A DNA stretch of 64,000 nt from Pseudomonas viciae (lineage in GTDB: Bacteria; Pseudomonadota; Gammaproteobacteria; Pseudomonadales; Pseudomonadaceae): the NCBI RefSeq assembly GCF_004786035.1, contig NZ_CP035088.1, positions 1,648,001 through 1,712,000 of the forward strand, written 5' to 3'. Shown here in pieces: positions 34,449 to 43,196 of the stretch; the first letter of the stretch is position 1, and every line of letters starts with the position of its first letter. Below the pieces are notes generated by a model that had not been told where the DNA came from, made no database searches, and saw only the letters and a program-made list of their open reading frames with translations. The translations under genes and the position numbers were made by a program.

Positions 34449-35894
34449 ATGTCCGAGCAATTGCCCAACGGCTACAGCCCCCGCCTCTATAACGAGGACC
34501 TGGGCCCGCTGCCGCAGAAATGGAATTGGTACAACATCTTCGCGTTCTGGATGAGTGATGTGCACAGCGTGGGCGGCTATGTGTTTGCCGCCAGTCTGTT
34601 CGCGTTGGGGTTGGCGAGTTGGCAGGTGTTGATCGCGTTGTTAGGCGGGATCTGCATCGTGCAGTTGATTGCCAACCTGGTTGCCAGGCCGAGCCAGCAA
34701 GCAGCGGTGCCGTATCCGGTGATCTGTCGGCTGGCGTTCGGGGTGTTTGGAGCGAATATTCCTGCGGTGATCCGCGGTTTGATCGCCGTGGCCTGGTACG
34801 GCATTCAGACGTACCTGGCTTCCAGCGCGCTGATCATTGTGGTGCTGCGGTTTTTTCCTGCAATGGAAGTCTATGCCACGCCGCAGTTTGCCGGTTTGTC
34901 CTACCTGGGCTGGTTCGGTTTCCTCAGCCTGTGGTTCGTCCAGGCGCTGGTGTTCTGGACCGGGATGGAGTCGATCCGGCGTTTCATCGACTGGGCCGGG
35001 CCGGTGGTGTACGCGGTGATGTTTCTGTTGGCCGGCTGGATCGTCTGGAAGGCCGGTTGGAGCAACATCAGCTTCACCCTGGCGGAAAAGTCCTTGTCCG
35101 GCTGGCAGGCTTTCGGCCAGGTGATTGTGGCGACGGCGTTGGTGGTGTCGTACTTTTCCGGCCCGACCCTGAATTTCGGCGATTTCAGCCGTTACTGCCG
35201 GAGCATGTCCGACGTGCGTCGGGGCAATTTCTGGGGCCTGCCGGTGAATTTCCTGGCGTTCTCCCTGGTGACGGTGGTGATTGTTTCCGGGACCTTGCCG
35301 GTATTCGGTGAAATGCTCCACGACCCGATCGCCACCGTGGCACGCATCGACAACGACGTGGCCGTGTTGTTGGGCGCCTTTGCTTTCGTGACCGCCACCG
35401 TCGGCATCAATATTGTCGCCAACTTTGTCTCCCCCGCGTTCGACTTCGCCAACGTCGCACCCAGCAAAATCAGCTGGCGGGCCGGTGGCATGATCGCGGC
35501 GCTGGCCTCGATTTTCATCACCCCGTGGAACCTGTTCAACAACCCCGAAGTGATCCACTACACCCTGGACGTGCTGGCGGCGTTCATCGGCCCGTTGTTC
35601 GGGATCCTGTTGGTGGATTACTACCTGATCAAGAAGCAGCAGATTGACGTCGATGCGCTGTTCAATGACGGCCCGAGCGGGCGTTATTACTACAGTGGCG
35701 GCATCAACTGGACGGCGGTCAAGGCGTTGGTTCCGGCGACGCTGATGGGCGTGGCGATCACCTTCACTCCACTGCTGCAACCGATGGCCAACTTCGCCTG
35801 GTTCACCGGTTGCTTCCTCGGCGGGGTGTTGTATTTCGCCTTGGCGCGACGCGAGCCGGTCGCGCACTTGAGTTCATCGCTCAGCCAAGCCTGA
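34449..35894 (+). CDS. NCS1-family nucleobase/hydantoin-type permease
   Basis: The 481-residue inner-membrane symporter has about 12 membrane segments. Family marks are NWYNIFAFWMSDVHSVGGYV at the first helix and SGPTLNFGDFSRYCRSM in the middle, as in NCS1 importers (Mhp1, PucI, uracil/allantoin permeases). The closest P. aeruginosa relatives I recall sit with pyrimidine catabolic genes, but none is present here, so the substrate is open. AAGGAG precedes the ATG. Its stop codon abuts that of the convergent gene with no spacer. Confidence 0.88.
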   Translation: MSEQLPNGYSPRLYNEDLGPLPQKWNWYNIFAFWMSDVHSVGGYVFAASLFALGLASWQVLIALLGGICIVQLIANLVARPSQQAAVPYPVICRLAFGVFGANIPAVIRGLIAVAWYGIQTYLASSALIIVVLRFFPAMEVYATPQFAGLSYLGWFGFLSLWFVQALVFWTGMESIRRFIDWAGPVVYAVMFLLAGWIVWKAGWSNISFTLAEKSLSGWQAFGQVIVATALVVSYFSGPTLNFGDFSRYCRSMSDVRRGNFWGLPVNFLAFSLVTVVIVSGTLPVFGEMLHDPIATVARIDNDVAVLLGAFAFVTATVGINIVANFVSPAFDFANVAPSKISWRAGGMIAALASIFITPWNLFNNPEVIHYTLDVLAAFIGPLFGILLVDYYLIKKQQIDVDALFNDGPSGRYYYSGGINWTAVKALVPATLMGVAITFTPLLQPMANFAWFTGCFLGGVLYFALARREPVAHLSSSLSQA

Positions 35895-37067
35895 TCAACG
35901 CAGGGCGGTCTGGGCGCAAGGGTTCTCCGCCCCCCGGCTGGCGGGCCGCAGCAACAGCCCGCCGGCCAACACCAGGCCGCTGCCGGCAATGATCAGCGCC
36001 GGTTGCAGGCCGCCGCTGAAGTGGCTGCTCAGCGCCGCCAACAACGGTCCGCTGAGCTGGCCCACGGCAAAGCAGGCGGTCAGCAGCCCGGCGTTGCGCT
36101 GGGTGGCGTGGGGCGCCAGTTCCCGGGAGCGCAGCATCACCAGTTGCATGCAGGCCAGGAAAGGCCCGCCACACAGAATGACCCCCAACGCCAGTCCCGG
36201 CCCGCTGCCCAGCAGGCAGGCGAACACCCCGGCGGCCTGCAGCCAGAGCGTACCGATCAGCCAGCGGCCGGTGGTGTTTGGGTCTGGTCGACGCAAACTC
36301 ACCAGCAACACGCCAGTGGCCGCGGCCAGGCCGAAGCAGGGCCAGAACAGGTCGGCCTGCCATTGTCCTTGGAACTGCGCCGAGGCCATCTGCGACAGGA
36401 AGGTGGCCGGGATGATGTAGCCCACGCCGTACAGGGCGTACACCACGCCGAGGCGAGCGATGCCACGGTTCGGCGATGGGGTAGTCGGCGCGGCAACGGT
36501 GGCGGCTGCGGCGGGTTGCGGCAGGATCGGCAGAATCACCAGCAACGTCGCCAGTGCCACGCCGGCATACACCAGCCAGAGGGTCGCGGAGGTCTGGCCC
36601 AGCAGGTTCGAGCCCAAGGCGAGCAAACCGGTCAGGAAAATCCCCAGCCCCGGGCCGGCAAACACCAGGGCACCGAGGCGTGGGCGTCCCGCCGCCGCAG
36701 CCAAGGGTTGGCTCAGGGCGGTGATCATCACCAGCACCCAGGCGCTCGCCACACCGGTGCCGAAACGCAATGCCAGGTGCGGCCAGAAACCCCAGGCCCA
36801 GAACGACGCCAGGGTCAGTAGCCCACACAGCCAAAGGCCACCGAGCAAACGCCGACGTACCTGTTCCGGACGGCGAGCGAACATGGCGTCTAATGCGCCG
36901 AGGAAATACCCCAGGTAGTTGGCGGCGGCAATCAGACCGGCGGCGGTCAAGTCGAGCTGACCTTCGCCGATCAAATGAGGTAACTGGGGCGTAAGGGCGA
37001 AGCGGCCGATGCCCATGGCCATCATCAGGGCGATGAAACTGCCGAGCAGACGAATTAGAGGTGACAT
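35895..37067 (-). CDS. YbfB/YjiJ-type MFS transporter
   Basis: The 390-residue protein has about 12 membrane segments, with the YbfB/YjiJ opening (LLGSFIALMMAMGIGRFALT, then PQLPHLI). The signature GYFLGALDAMF lies between helices 2 and 3. These are major-facilitator exporters with unknown substrates. It is divergent from the LysR gene at 37171, 103 bp apart, the classic arrangement of a regulator with its target. The stop triplet abuts the stop of the convergent NCS1 gene (together TGATCA). Confidence 0.85.
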   Translation of the reverse strand: MSPLIRLLGSFIALMMAMGIGRFALTPQLPHLIGEGQLDLTAAGLIAAANYLGYFLGALDAMFARRPEQVRRRLLGGLWLCGLLTLASFWAWGFWPHLALRFGTGVASAWVLVMITALSQPLAAAAGRPRLGALVFAGPGLGIFLTGLLALGSNLLGQTSATLWLVYAGVALATLLVILPILPQPAAAATVAAPTTPSPNRGIARLGVVYALYGVGYIIPATFLSQMASAQFQGQWQADLFWPCFGLAAATGVLLVSLRRPDPNTTGRWLIGTLWLQAAGVFACLLGSGPGLALGVILCGGPFLACMQLVMLRSRELAPHATQRNAGLLTACFAVGQLSGPLLAALSSHFSGGLQPALIIAGSGLVLAGGLLLRPASRGAENPCAQTALR

Positions 37068-37119
37068 GGTCGTTCTCCAGCGTTGAGGCGAATGACCGTC
37101 AGGCTAGGACCGATTGACT

Positions 37120-37134
37120 TTCATTAAAAATGAA
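37120..37134. promoter_or_regulatory. inverted repeat between MFS gene and LysR gene
   Basis: TTCATT-AAA-AATGAA lies in the divergent promoter region, 37 bp before the LysR start and 53 bp before the MFS start. It has the T-N-A inverted shape of LysR-type binding sites. Confidence 0.5.
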
Positions 37135-37170
37135 TAATAGTGAGTAACTTGTTCTTTTTTGGAGAATGTC

Positions 37171-38064
37171 GTGGAGTTCAGCCAATTACGGATTTTCCAG
37201 GCCGTGGCCGAGGAAGGTTCCATCACCCGGGCCGCCGAGCGCCTGCACCGGGTGCCGTCGAACCTCTCGACCCGGCTCAAGCAGCTTGAAGAGCAACTGG
37301 GTGTGGACCTTTTCCTGCGCGAGCGTCAGCGTTTGCAGTTGTCGCCGGCGGGAAAAGTCCTGCTGGACTATGCAGCCAAGCTCTTTGCCTTGCATGACGA
37401 AGCCCATGCGGCCGTGCAGGGCGGGCAACCGGCCGGGGATTTCCTGCTGGGCACGATGTACAGCACGGCGGCGACGCATTTGCCGGACCTGTTGGCGGCA
37501 TATCACCGGGCGTATCCGGCGGTGAACCTGCAGGTGCAATCCGCGCCCAGTGGCGAATTGTTCGAAGGCTTGCTCACCAATCGTCTCGACGCGGCGTTGG
37601 TGGATGGCCCGCTGGAGCTGGCGGGGCTCGATGGCGTGCCGTTATGCGACGAGCGGTTGGTGCTGATTACCGAAGCCGATCATGCGCCGGTACGCAGCGC
37701 GCTGGATGTACAGGGCCGCGCGGTGTTCACGTTCCGGCGTGGTTGCTCCTACCGGATGCGGTTGGAAGCCTGGTTTGCCCACGACCATGCCACCATGGGC
37801 CGGGCGATGGAAATTGAGTCTTACCAGGGGATGCTGGCGTGTGTAATCGCCGGGTCCGGGGTGGCGCTGATGTCCGAGTCGATGCTCGCCAGCCTGCCGG
37901 GCCGCGAGCGGGTGACGGTGCATCCGCTGGCCGAGCCGTTTGCCAGCGCTACCACTTGGCTGATGTGGCGCAAAGGGATGGTTGGGGCCAACCTCAACGC
38001 CTGGATCGAACTGCAGCAACAAGCCTGGCCGCGTGCCTCCATGATGGCGGCGCAATCGGCTTGA
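37171..38064 (+). CDS. LysR-family regulator, PtrR-like
   Basis: The product is 297 residues from a GTG at 37171 with GGAG six bases upstream; the open frame continues a little farther but without a site. The helix-turn-helix (EGSITRAAERLHRVPSNLST) followed by RLQLSPAGKVLLDYAAKLF matches PtrR/YneJ regulators. The effector domain has the related motif RRGCSYRMRLEAWF and ESYQGMLACVIAGSG. E. coli PtrR controls putrescine use genes; here the likely target is the divergent MFS transporter. Substrate and inducer are not shown. Confidence 0.85.
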   Translation: MEFSQLRIFQAVAEEGSITRAAERLHRVPSNLSTRLKQLEEQLGVDLFLRERQRLQLSPAGKVLLDYAAKLFALHDEAHAAVQGGQPAGDFLLGTMYSTAATHLPDLLAAYHRAYPAVNLQVQSAPSGELFEGLLTNRLDAALVDGPLELAGLDGVPLCDERLVLITEADHAPVRSALDVQGRAVFTFRRGCSYRMRLEAWFAHDHATMGRAMEIESYQGMLACVIAGSGVALMSESMLASLPGRERVTVHPLAEPFASATTWLMWRKGMVGANLNAWIELQQQAWPRASMMAAQSA

Positions 38065-38075
38065 ACTCCGGGAGG

Positions 38076-38089
38076 TGGATTTGGATCAA
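38076..38089 (+). promoter_or_regulatory. candidate Anr/FNR box
   Basis: TGGAT-TTGG-ATCAA matches the Anr consensus TTGAT-N4-ATCAA at nine of ten fixed positions. It lies 115 bp before the PA1414-family gene. TATTAT at 38142-38147 could be the -10 element, which would put the box near -70. Confidence 0.55.
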
Positions 38090-38203
38090 TTCAGTAACAG
38101 ATCATTGCAAACAGAGACGAGCATTGCGTAGCACATCGGACTATTATCAGTGCGAAGGGGCCACAGAATTCTGCCGCTCGCACCACCCTGAGGGGGCACC
38201 ACG

Positions 38204-38332
38204 ATGAAAGAGAAAATCCAGAACTGGCTTCACGACTTGGGTGTCGCGCTGGGGCTGATCGAGCCGCCAATGCAACCGGTACCGATCCGCACCGATGACG
38301 AGCAACGCCGCCGCCAACCGCGCCGCCGGTAA
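38204..38332 (+). CDS. PA1414-family small protein; possible SicX-type RNA locus
   Basis: A GAGGGGG lies about eight bases before the ATG, and the 42-residue product (MKEKIQNWLHDLGVALGLIE, then a proline and arginine-rich tail) matches PA1414-family proteins as I recall them. In P. aeruginosa PA1414 is strongly induced by low oxygen through Anr, and the locus gives rise to the small RNA SicX. Here an Anr-box candidate lies upstream and an exceptional terminator downstream, and the gbuA block follows, as in P. aeruginosa. The protein sequence suggests an amphipathic helix with a disordered basic end. Whether the RNA or the peptide matters cannot be told here. Confidence 0.75.
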   Translation: MKEKIQNWLHDLGVALGLIEPPMQPVPIRTDDEQRRRQPRRR

Positions 38333-38353
38333 ACACACCGCAGATTATTGGAG

Positions 38354-38409
38354 AGATCGCAGTCTCAGGCTGTTTCAGTTGAAACAGCCTGAGACTGCGA
38401 TCTTTTTTA
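38354..38409 (+). terminator. 24-bp perfect-stem intrinsic terminator
   Basis: 38354-38377 and 38380-38403 are perfect inverted copies (AGATCGCAGTCTCAGG at the outer end) with two unpaired bases between, followed by a T run. It is the strongest terminator in the window and would define a discrete 3' end for a small RNA. Confidence 0.9.
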
Positions 38410-38424
38410 TTGTGTAGCTAAACC

Positions 38425-38557
38425 TGTGGCGAGGGAGCTTGCTCCCGCTGGGCTGCGTAGCAGCCCCAAACCAGCCACCTCAACCTGATCTGGTACACCG
38501 AGGTGCCTGGCTTTTGGGCGCGCTTCGCGCACCAGCGGGAGCAAGCTCCCTCGTCAC
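38425..38557. repeat. REP doublet
   Basis: GGCGAGGGAGCTTGCTCCC arm at 38428 with an inverted arm (GGGAGCAAGCTCCCTCG) near 38536-38553. Confidence 0.85.
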
Positions 38558-38576
38558 GGGTACTGCGTCGTACCGG

Positions 38577-39965
38577 TCAGATCGCCTTGGCCACCACACC
38601 CGGCCGCGGCGCCAACACACTCACCACCACAAAGCTCACCAGCGCCACGCTCAGGCTGTAGTAGATCGGCGTGTTCGCGTCCAGGCCGTCCTTGAGCATG
38701 AAGAACAGCGCGGTCAAGAAGCCCAGCGACATGCTGGTGATCGCGCCGGCGGTGCTGGCGCGTTTCCAGTAGATGGCGCCGATCAGCGGGATCAGCATAC
38801 CGCCCACCAACAGGTTGTAAGCCAGCGTCAGGGCGCTGATCACGTCGCTGACCACCAGGGCGATGCCCAGCACCACCAACCCCAGCAACAGCGTGGCAAT
38901 GCGGTTTTCGTGGACGTCGCCACTGCCGCTTTCACGACCCTGGCGCAAGCGTGGCAACAAGTCCTGGACCACCGTGGTGGACGCCGCGAGCAGGCCCGCC
39001 GCGGCGGTAGACATCAAGGCCGCCAGGGCTGCGGCGATCACCAGCCCGCGTATGCCGTTGGGCAGGCTGGTCTGGACGATACTGGCGAAGGCGTTGTTGA
39101 CGTTTTCCAGGTCCGGCAGCAACACCTTGGCCGCCATGCCAATCAACGCCCCGGCCAGGCCGTACAGCACGCAGTACAAGCCAGCGGCGGTGCCGGCGAC
39201 TTTCGCCACGCCTTCGCTGCGAGCGGTGAACACCCGCTGCCAGATGTCCTGGCCGATGAAAATGCCGAAGAAGTAGATCAGGAAGTAGGTGAGGATGGTG
39301 TCCCAGCCAATCGCGGTGAAATCGAAGTAACTGGCCGGCAACGCCGCCACCATCGCATCCCAGCCGCCCGCGTCGACGATGGACATCGGCATCAGCAGGA
39401 ACACCAGGCCGACGGTCATGATCAAGAACTGCACGATGTCGGTGAGGGTCAGCGACCACATGCCGCCGATGGTGGAATACAGCACCACCACGCCGCCGCC
39501 CACCAGAATCGACACCCAGAAGGGCAGGCCGAACAGCACCTGCATCACGGTGCCGATGGCGATGGTCGAGGTGGCGCCGATCATCAGCGCATAAACCAGC
39601 ATGATCAGTGCACTGGCGTGGCGCGCGGCCGGGTTGTAGCGGCGCTCCAGCACTTGGGTCACGGTGTAGATCTTGAGTTTGAGCAACGGCTTGGCAAGGA
39701 ACAGGCTCAGGCCGACGATGCCCAGGCCGATGGCACCGCACAGCCAGAACCCGGAAATGCCGTAGACGTAGCCCAGGCGCACCGTGCCGATGGTAGATGC
39801 ACCACCCAGGACGGTGGCGGCCATGGTGCCCAGGTAAAAGCCCGGGCCGAGGTTGCGCCCGGCGACCAGGTAGTCGTCACGGGTCTTGGCGCGGCGCATG
39901 CCGTACCAGCCCAGGGCGATCATCCCTGCGGCGTAGATAATAACGACGATTAAATCCAAAGCCAT
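38577..39965 (-). CDS. sodium:solute symporter of the guanidinobutyrate block
   Basis: From ATG 39965 the product is 462 residues with about 13 membrane segments and sodium:solute symporter marks (YLVAGRNLGPGFYLGTMAAT, GGMWSLTLTDIVQFLIM, then LAALMSTAAAGLLAAST). The upstream 40 residues of the open frame run into a REP-like repeat and are excluded. GGAG lies ten bases before the ATG. Gene order (symporter, NCS1 permease, NTF2-like protein, gbuA, divergent gbuR) matches PA1418-PA1422 of P. aeruginosa, so it probably imports guanidino compounds or their breakdown products. Substrate not shown. Confidence 0.88.
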   Translation of the reverse strand: MALDLIVVIIYAAGMIALGWYGMRRAKTRDDYLVAGRNLGPGFYLGTMAATVLGGASTIGTVRLGYVYGISGFWLCGAIGLGIVGLSLFLAKPLLKLKIYTVTQVLERRYNPAARHASALIMLVYALMIGATSTIAIGTVMQVLFGLPFWVSILVGGGVVVLYSTIGGMWSLTLTDIVQFLIMTVGLVFLLMPMSIVDAGGWDAMVAALPASYFDFTAIGWDTILTYFLIYFFGIFIGQDIWQRVFTARSEGVAKVAGTAAGLYCVLYGLAGALIGMAAKVLLPDLENVNNAFASIVQTSLPNGIRGLVIAAALAALMSTAAAGLLAASTTVVQDLLPRLRQGRESGSGDVHENRIATLLLGLVVLGIALVVSDVISALTLAYNLLVGGMLIPLIGAIYWKRASTAGAITSMSLGFLTALFFMLKDGLDANTPIYYSLSVALVSFVVVSVLAPRPGVVAKAI

Positions 39966-40048
39966 GATGGCGTGTCTCCGATTGTCTTTTTTGTATGGGA
40001 CGAGGCGGTGCTGTCCCTGGCACTGCAGCCTCAGTGCGAACGCGCTTT

Positions 40049-40141
40049 TGTGGCCAGAGATTGCTCCCGCTCGGTTGCGCAGCAACCGCTAAAAGCTTGG
40101 GGCCGCTGCGCAGCCCAGCGGGAGCAAGCTCCCTCGCCACA
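40049..40141. repeat. REP doublet, partly degenerate
   Basis: The right arm (GCGGGAGCAAGCTCCCTCGC) is complete; the left arm is eroded (TGGCCAGAGATTGCTCCC). It lies between the two transporter genes and may separate their transcripts. Confidence 0.75.
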
Positions 40142-40160
40142 GGTATTTCGTTGTCTCGGA

Positions 40161-41672
40161 TCAGGCGGTTTGCCTGAGGGCGGGTTTATCGATGGGCGCC
40201 GAAGCGTCCTTGCTACGCGGATCATCCGGCCCATACACCGCCGCCGGCTCTGGGAACACCGCAAGCAGCACCAGGTACACCACCGAGGCCAGGCCCAGGG
40301 TCACTGGCAGGCTGACGTCGATCCCGCCGGCCAGTTCGCCCAGCGGCCCGACGAACTGCCCCGGCAGGTTGACGAAGCACAGCCCCACCAGTGCGCTGGG
40401 GATCCACGCCCCCAGGCCGCGCCAGTTCCAGCCGTGGCTGAACCAGTAGCGCCCGCCGGTTTCGCCGCGGGTGAAGACTTGCAGGTCATCCGGGCAGTAG
40501 AAGCCACGCCGTACCAGCAGGCCGATGATCATGATCACCATCCACGGGGTGGTGCAGGTGATGATCAGTACGGCGAAGGTCGACACGCTCTGCACCAGGT
40601 TCGCGGCGAAGCGGCCGATGAAGATGAAGGCAATCGATAGCACGCCGATCAGCAACGTCGCCTTGACCCGCGACAGCACCCGTGGAAACACGCTGGACAT
40701 GTCCAGCCCGGTGCCATACAGCGACGTGGTGCCGGTGGACATGCCGCCGATCACCGCGATCAGGCACACCGGCAGGAAGAACCAGCTCGGCGAGACCGCC
40801 AGCAGGCCGCCCACGTAGTTGTTGGCGGCGATGTAGTCCGGTGCCTTGATCGCCACGATGGTGGCGGTGGCGAGGCCGAACAGGAACGGGATCAGCGTCG
40901 CCAGTTGCGCGGCGATCACCGCCAGCATGATGCGGCGCTTGGGGGTATTGCGCGGGATGTAGCGCGACCAGTCACCGAGGAACGCACCGAAGGAGATCGG
41001 ATTGCTCATGGCCACCAGCGCCGCGCCGATGAACGCCGCCCAGAAGCCCGGCTGGCCAAGGCTGACGGTGCCGGCAAACTGGCTGTCGAAGGTCGGCGCG
41101 AAGGCCAGGATACCCAGCAGGAACAGCAGGCTGGCGGCCCACACGGCGATGCGGTTGACCCACAGCATGAAGCGAAAGCCGTAGATGCACACGGTCAAGA
41201 CCAGCAAGGCGAACAGGCCGTAGGCCAGGCCCAGGCTCAGGTCGGTTTCCGGCATGCCGATCAACCGCTTGGCACCGCCGATCAATGCATCCCCGGAACT
41301 CCAGACCGACAGCGAAAAGAACGCGATGGCGGTCAGCAACGACAGGAATGAGCCGACGATCCGCCCGTGCACGCCGAAGTGCGCTCCGGAAGAAACCGCG
41401 TTGTTGGTGCCGTTGAGCGGGCCGAACAGGCCCATGGGGGCGAGGATGATCGACCCCACCAACACCCCCAGCACAATCGCCCAGACACCGGCCTGGAACG
41501 ACAGGCCGAACAGCACCGGGAAACTGCCGAGCACGGCGGTGGCAAAGGTATTGGCGCCACCGAAGATCAGGCGAAACAAGTCCCCCGGGCCGGCGGTTCG
41601 CTGGTGGTCCGGGATCTGTTCGACCCCGTTGGTTTCAATTTGCGTAAGGCTTTTATCGTTATTGTTATTCAT
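40161..41672 (-). CDS. NCS1-family permease of the guanidinobutyrate block
   Basis: The 503-residue inner-membrane permease has about 12 segments, with the cytosine-permease-like pattern GGANTFATAVLGSFPVLFGL in the first part and NPISFGAFLGDWSRYIPRNT in the middle. It differs clearly from the other NCS1 gene at 34449. The soluble N-terminus is polar (MNNNNDKSLTQIETNGVEQI). Its start lies 54 bp after the NTF2-like gene, so it likely belongs to the gbuA transcript. Substrate may be guanidinobutyrate or a related compound, by context. Confidence 0.87.
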   Translation of the reverse strand: MNNNNDKSLTQIETNGVEQIPDHQRTAGPGDLFRLIFGGANTFATAVLGSFPVLFGLSFQAGVWAIVLGVLVGSIILAPMGLFGPLNGTNNAVSSGAHFGVHGRIVGSFLSLLTAIAFFSLSVWSSGDALIGGAKRLIGMPETDLSLGLAYGLFALLVLTVCIYGFRFMLWVNRIAVWAASLLFLLGILAFAPTFDSQFAGTVSLGQPGFWAAFIGAALVAMSNPISFGAFLGDWSRYIPRNTPKRRIMLAVIAAQLATLIPFLFGLATATIVAIKAPDYIAANNYVGGLLAVSPSWFFLPVCLIAVIGGMSTGTTSLYGTGLDMSSVFPRVLSRVKATLLIGVLSIAFIFIGRFAANLVQSVSTFAVLIITCTTPWMVIMIIGLLVRRGFYCPDDLQVFTRGETGGRYWFSHGWNWRGLGAWIPSALVGLCFVNLPGQFVGPLGELAGGIDVSLPVTLGLASVVYLVLLAVFPEPAAVYGPDDPRSKDASAPIDKPALRQTA

Positions 41673-41726
41673 GATCTGCTCCGATCATCAAGGCGCACTC
41701 ATCGTGTGTGAGCGTCGCCTGTTTGG

Positions 41727-42152
41727 CTAAGGGGGTGGCAGCCCTTCCGGCATTGCGGACAAATGTTCATGACAGGCCAGCCATAGGCCCTGTTGTTCTT
41801 GTGCGCGTCCTGCCTGTTTGCGGAACAGGATGGTTTCGCGCTCCTGGCTAAAGTGTCGCTCCCCTTGCATGCGCAGCTCGGTGGCCACGTCATGGATGAA
41901 AATCGCCACGTCCCCTTGCAGGCTGACGAAGGCGTTGCTTGAAGTGCACGTGAGCACCTCGAAGCCATCCTCGGAGCGCCAGCGATCCCACAACGCCTGG
42001 TAGGCATCGCGTGACAGCAGGGGCTGTTCGAGGGTGTAGAACACGAAACTCGCATCGCTTGTGAACGCGCCAAAGTAGGCGTCGCGGTCATTGCGGGCGA
42101 AGGCCGCCACCAGCCCGGCGGCGGCCTTGAGGACCTGCTCCTGTTCGCTCAT
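41727..42152 (-). CDS. NTF2-like/SnoaL-fold small protein
   Basis: The 141-residue cytosolic protein has the NTF2-like layout: N-terminal helices (VLKAAAGLVAAFARNDRDAY), then strands with FVFYTLEQPLLSRDAYQALW and a C-terminal sheet (GLWLACHEHLSAMP). Such proteins often bind small ligands or associate with an enzyme; no active site is evident. It starts nine bases after gbuA ends, so the two are cotranscribed. Its P. aeruginosa counterpart in the same place (PA1420) is uncharacterised, as far as I know. Confidence 0.85.
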   Translation of the reverse strand: MSEQEQVLKAAAGLVAAFARNDRDAYFGAFTSDASFVFYTLEQPLLSRDAYQALWDRWRSEDGFEVLTCTSSNAFVSLQGDVAIFIHDVATELRMQGERHFSQERETILFRKQAGRAQEQQGLWLACHEHLSAMPEGLPPP

Positions 42153-42161
42153 GGGCGCACC

Positions 42162-43112
42162 TCAGCGATGAACCACGCCGGGCAGTACGCAGAGCATCTC
42201 GTACAGCAGGTTGGCGCCCAGCAGCGAGGTGTTGCCGGTGGTGTCGTACGGCGGCGAGACTTCTACCAGATCGCAACCCACCAGGTCGAGGCCCTGGCAG
42301 CCGCGGACGATTTCGATCGCCTGGATGGTGGTCAGCCCACCGATTTCCGGGGTGCCAGTGCCTGGGGCCCAGGCCGGGTCGATGCCGTCGATATCAAAGC
42401 TCAGGTACACCGGGCCGCCACCGACTTTCTCGCGCACTTCAGCCATCAGCGGTGCCAGGGATTTGTGCCAGCACTCTTCGGCCTGGACCACGCGGAAACC
42501 CTGATTGCGACTCCAGTTGAAATCGTCGGCGGTGTAGCCCTGGGCCCGCAGGCCGATTTGCACCACGCGGTCGCAATCGAGCAGGCCTTCTTCCACGGCG
42601 CGGCGGAAGGTGGTGCCGTGGGCGATCTTCTCGCCGAACATGTGGTCGTTCACATCGGCGTGGGCGTCGATATGCACCAGGCCGACCTTGCCGTGTTTCT
42701 TGTGGATCGCCCGCAGGATCGGCAGGGTAATCGTGTGATCGCCGCCCAGGGTCAGGGGGATGACGTTGTGTTCGAGGATCTTGTGGTACGACTCTTCGAT
42801 GATCCGCACCGCGTCCAGCAGGTTGAAGGTGTTGATCGGCACGTCACCGATGTCGGCCACTGACAGTGAATCGAATGGCGCGGCGCCGGTGGCCATGTTG
42901 TAGGGGCGGATCATCACGGATTCGGCGCGGATTTCCCGGGGCCCGAAACGGGTGCCGGCGCGCAGGGAGGTGCCGATGTCCAGCGGTACGCCGACGAACG
43001 CAGCGTCCAGGCCGGCAGCGGTTTGCAAATGGGGGAGTCGCATCATGGTGGCGATGCCGCCGAAGCGCGGCATTTCGTTGCCGCCCAGTGGTTGGTGAAG
43101 AATCTTGTCCAC
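42162..43112 (-). CDS. gbuA: guanidinobutyrase
   Basis: The 316-residue ureohydrolase converts 4-guanidinobutyrate to 4-aminobutyrate and urea with two Mn ions, in arginine breakdown. All metal motifs are present: GGDHTITLP (about residue 127), HIDAHADVND (about 151) and SFDIDGIDPAWAPG (about 243). The beginning MDKILHQPLGGNEMPRFGG and most of the rest match P. aeruginosa GbuA as I remember it, separating it from GpuA and agmatinase. It is the first gene of the leftward transcript, divergent from its regulator gbuR. Cytoplasmic. Confidence 0.95.
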   Translation of the reverse strand: MDKILHQPLGGNEMPRFGGIATMMRLPHLQTAAGLDAAFVGVPLDIGTSLRAGTRFGPREIRAESVMIRPYNMATGAAPFDSLSVADIGDVPINTFNLLDAVRIIEESYHKILEHNVIPLTLGGDHTITLPILRAIHKKHGKVGLVHIDAHADVNDHMFGEKIAHGTTFRRAVEEGLLDCDRVVQIGLRAQGYTADDFNWSRNQGFRVVQAEECWHKSLAPLMAEVREKVGGGPVYLSFDIDGIDPAWAPGTGTPEIGGLTTIQAIEIVRGCQGLDLVGCDLVEVSPPYDTTGNTSLLGANLLYEMLCVLPGVVHR

Positions 43113-43196
43113 GGGTAGGGCCTCATCGTTGTTTTATTTATCAGGGACCGATTCTGCGAAAAGCGGGGGAGTGGAAGAATCGCTGGGGGCAAATAC

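Noticed and set aside
38439..39953. 504-codon plus-strand frame opposite the sodium symporter
   Set aside because: Composition is His/Gln/Gly-rich without family features; the minus-strand symporter is unambiguous.
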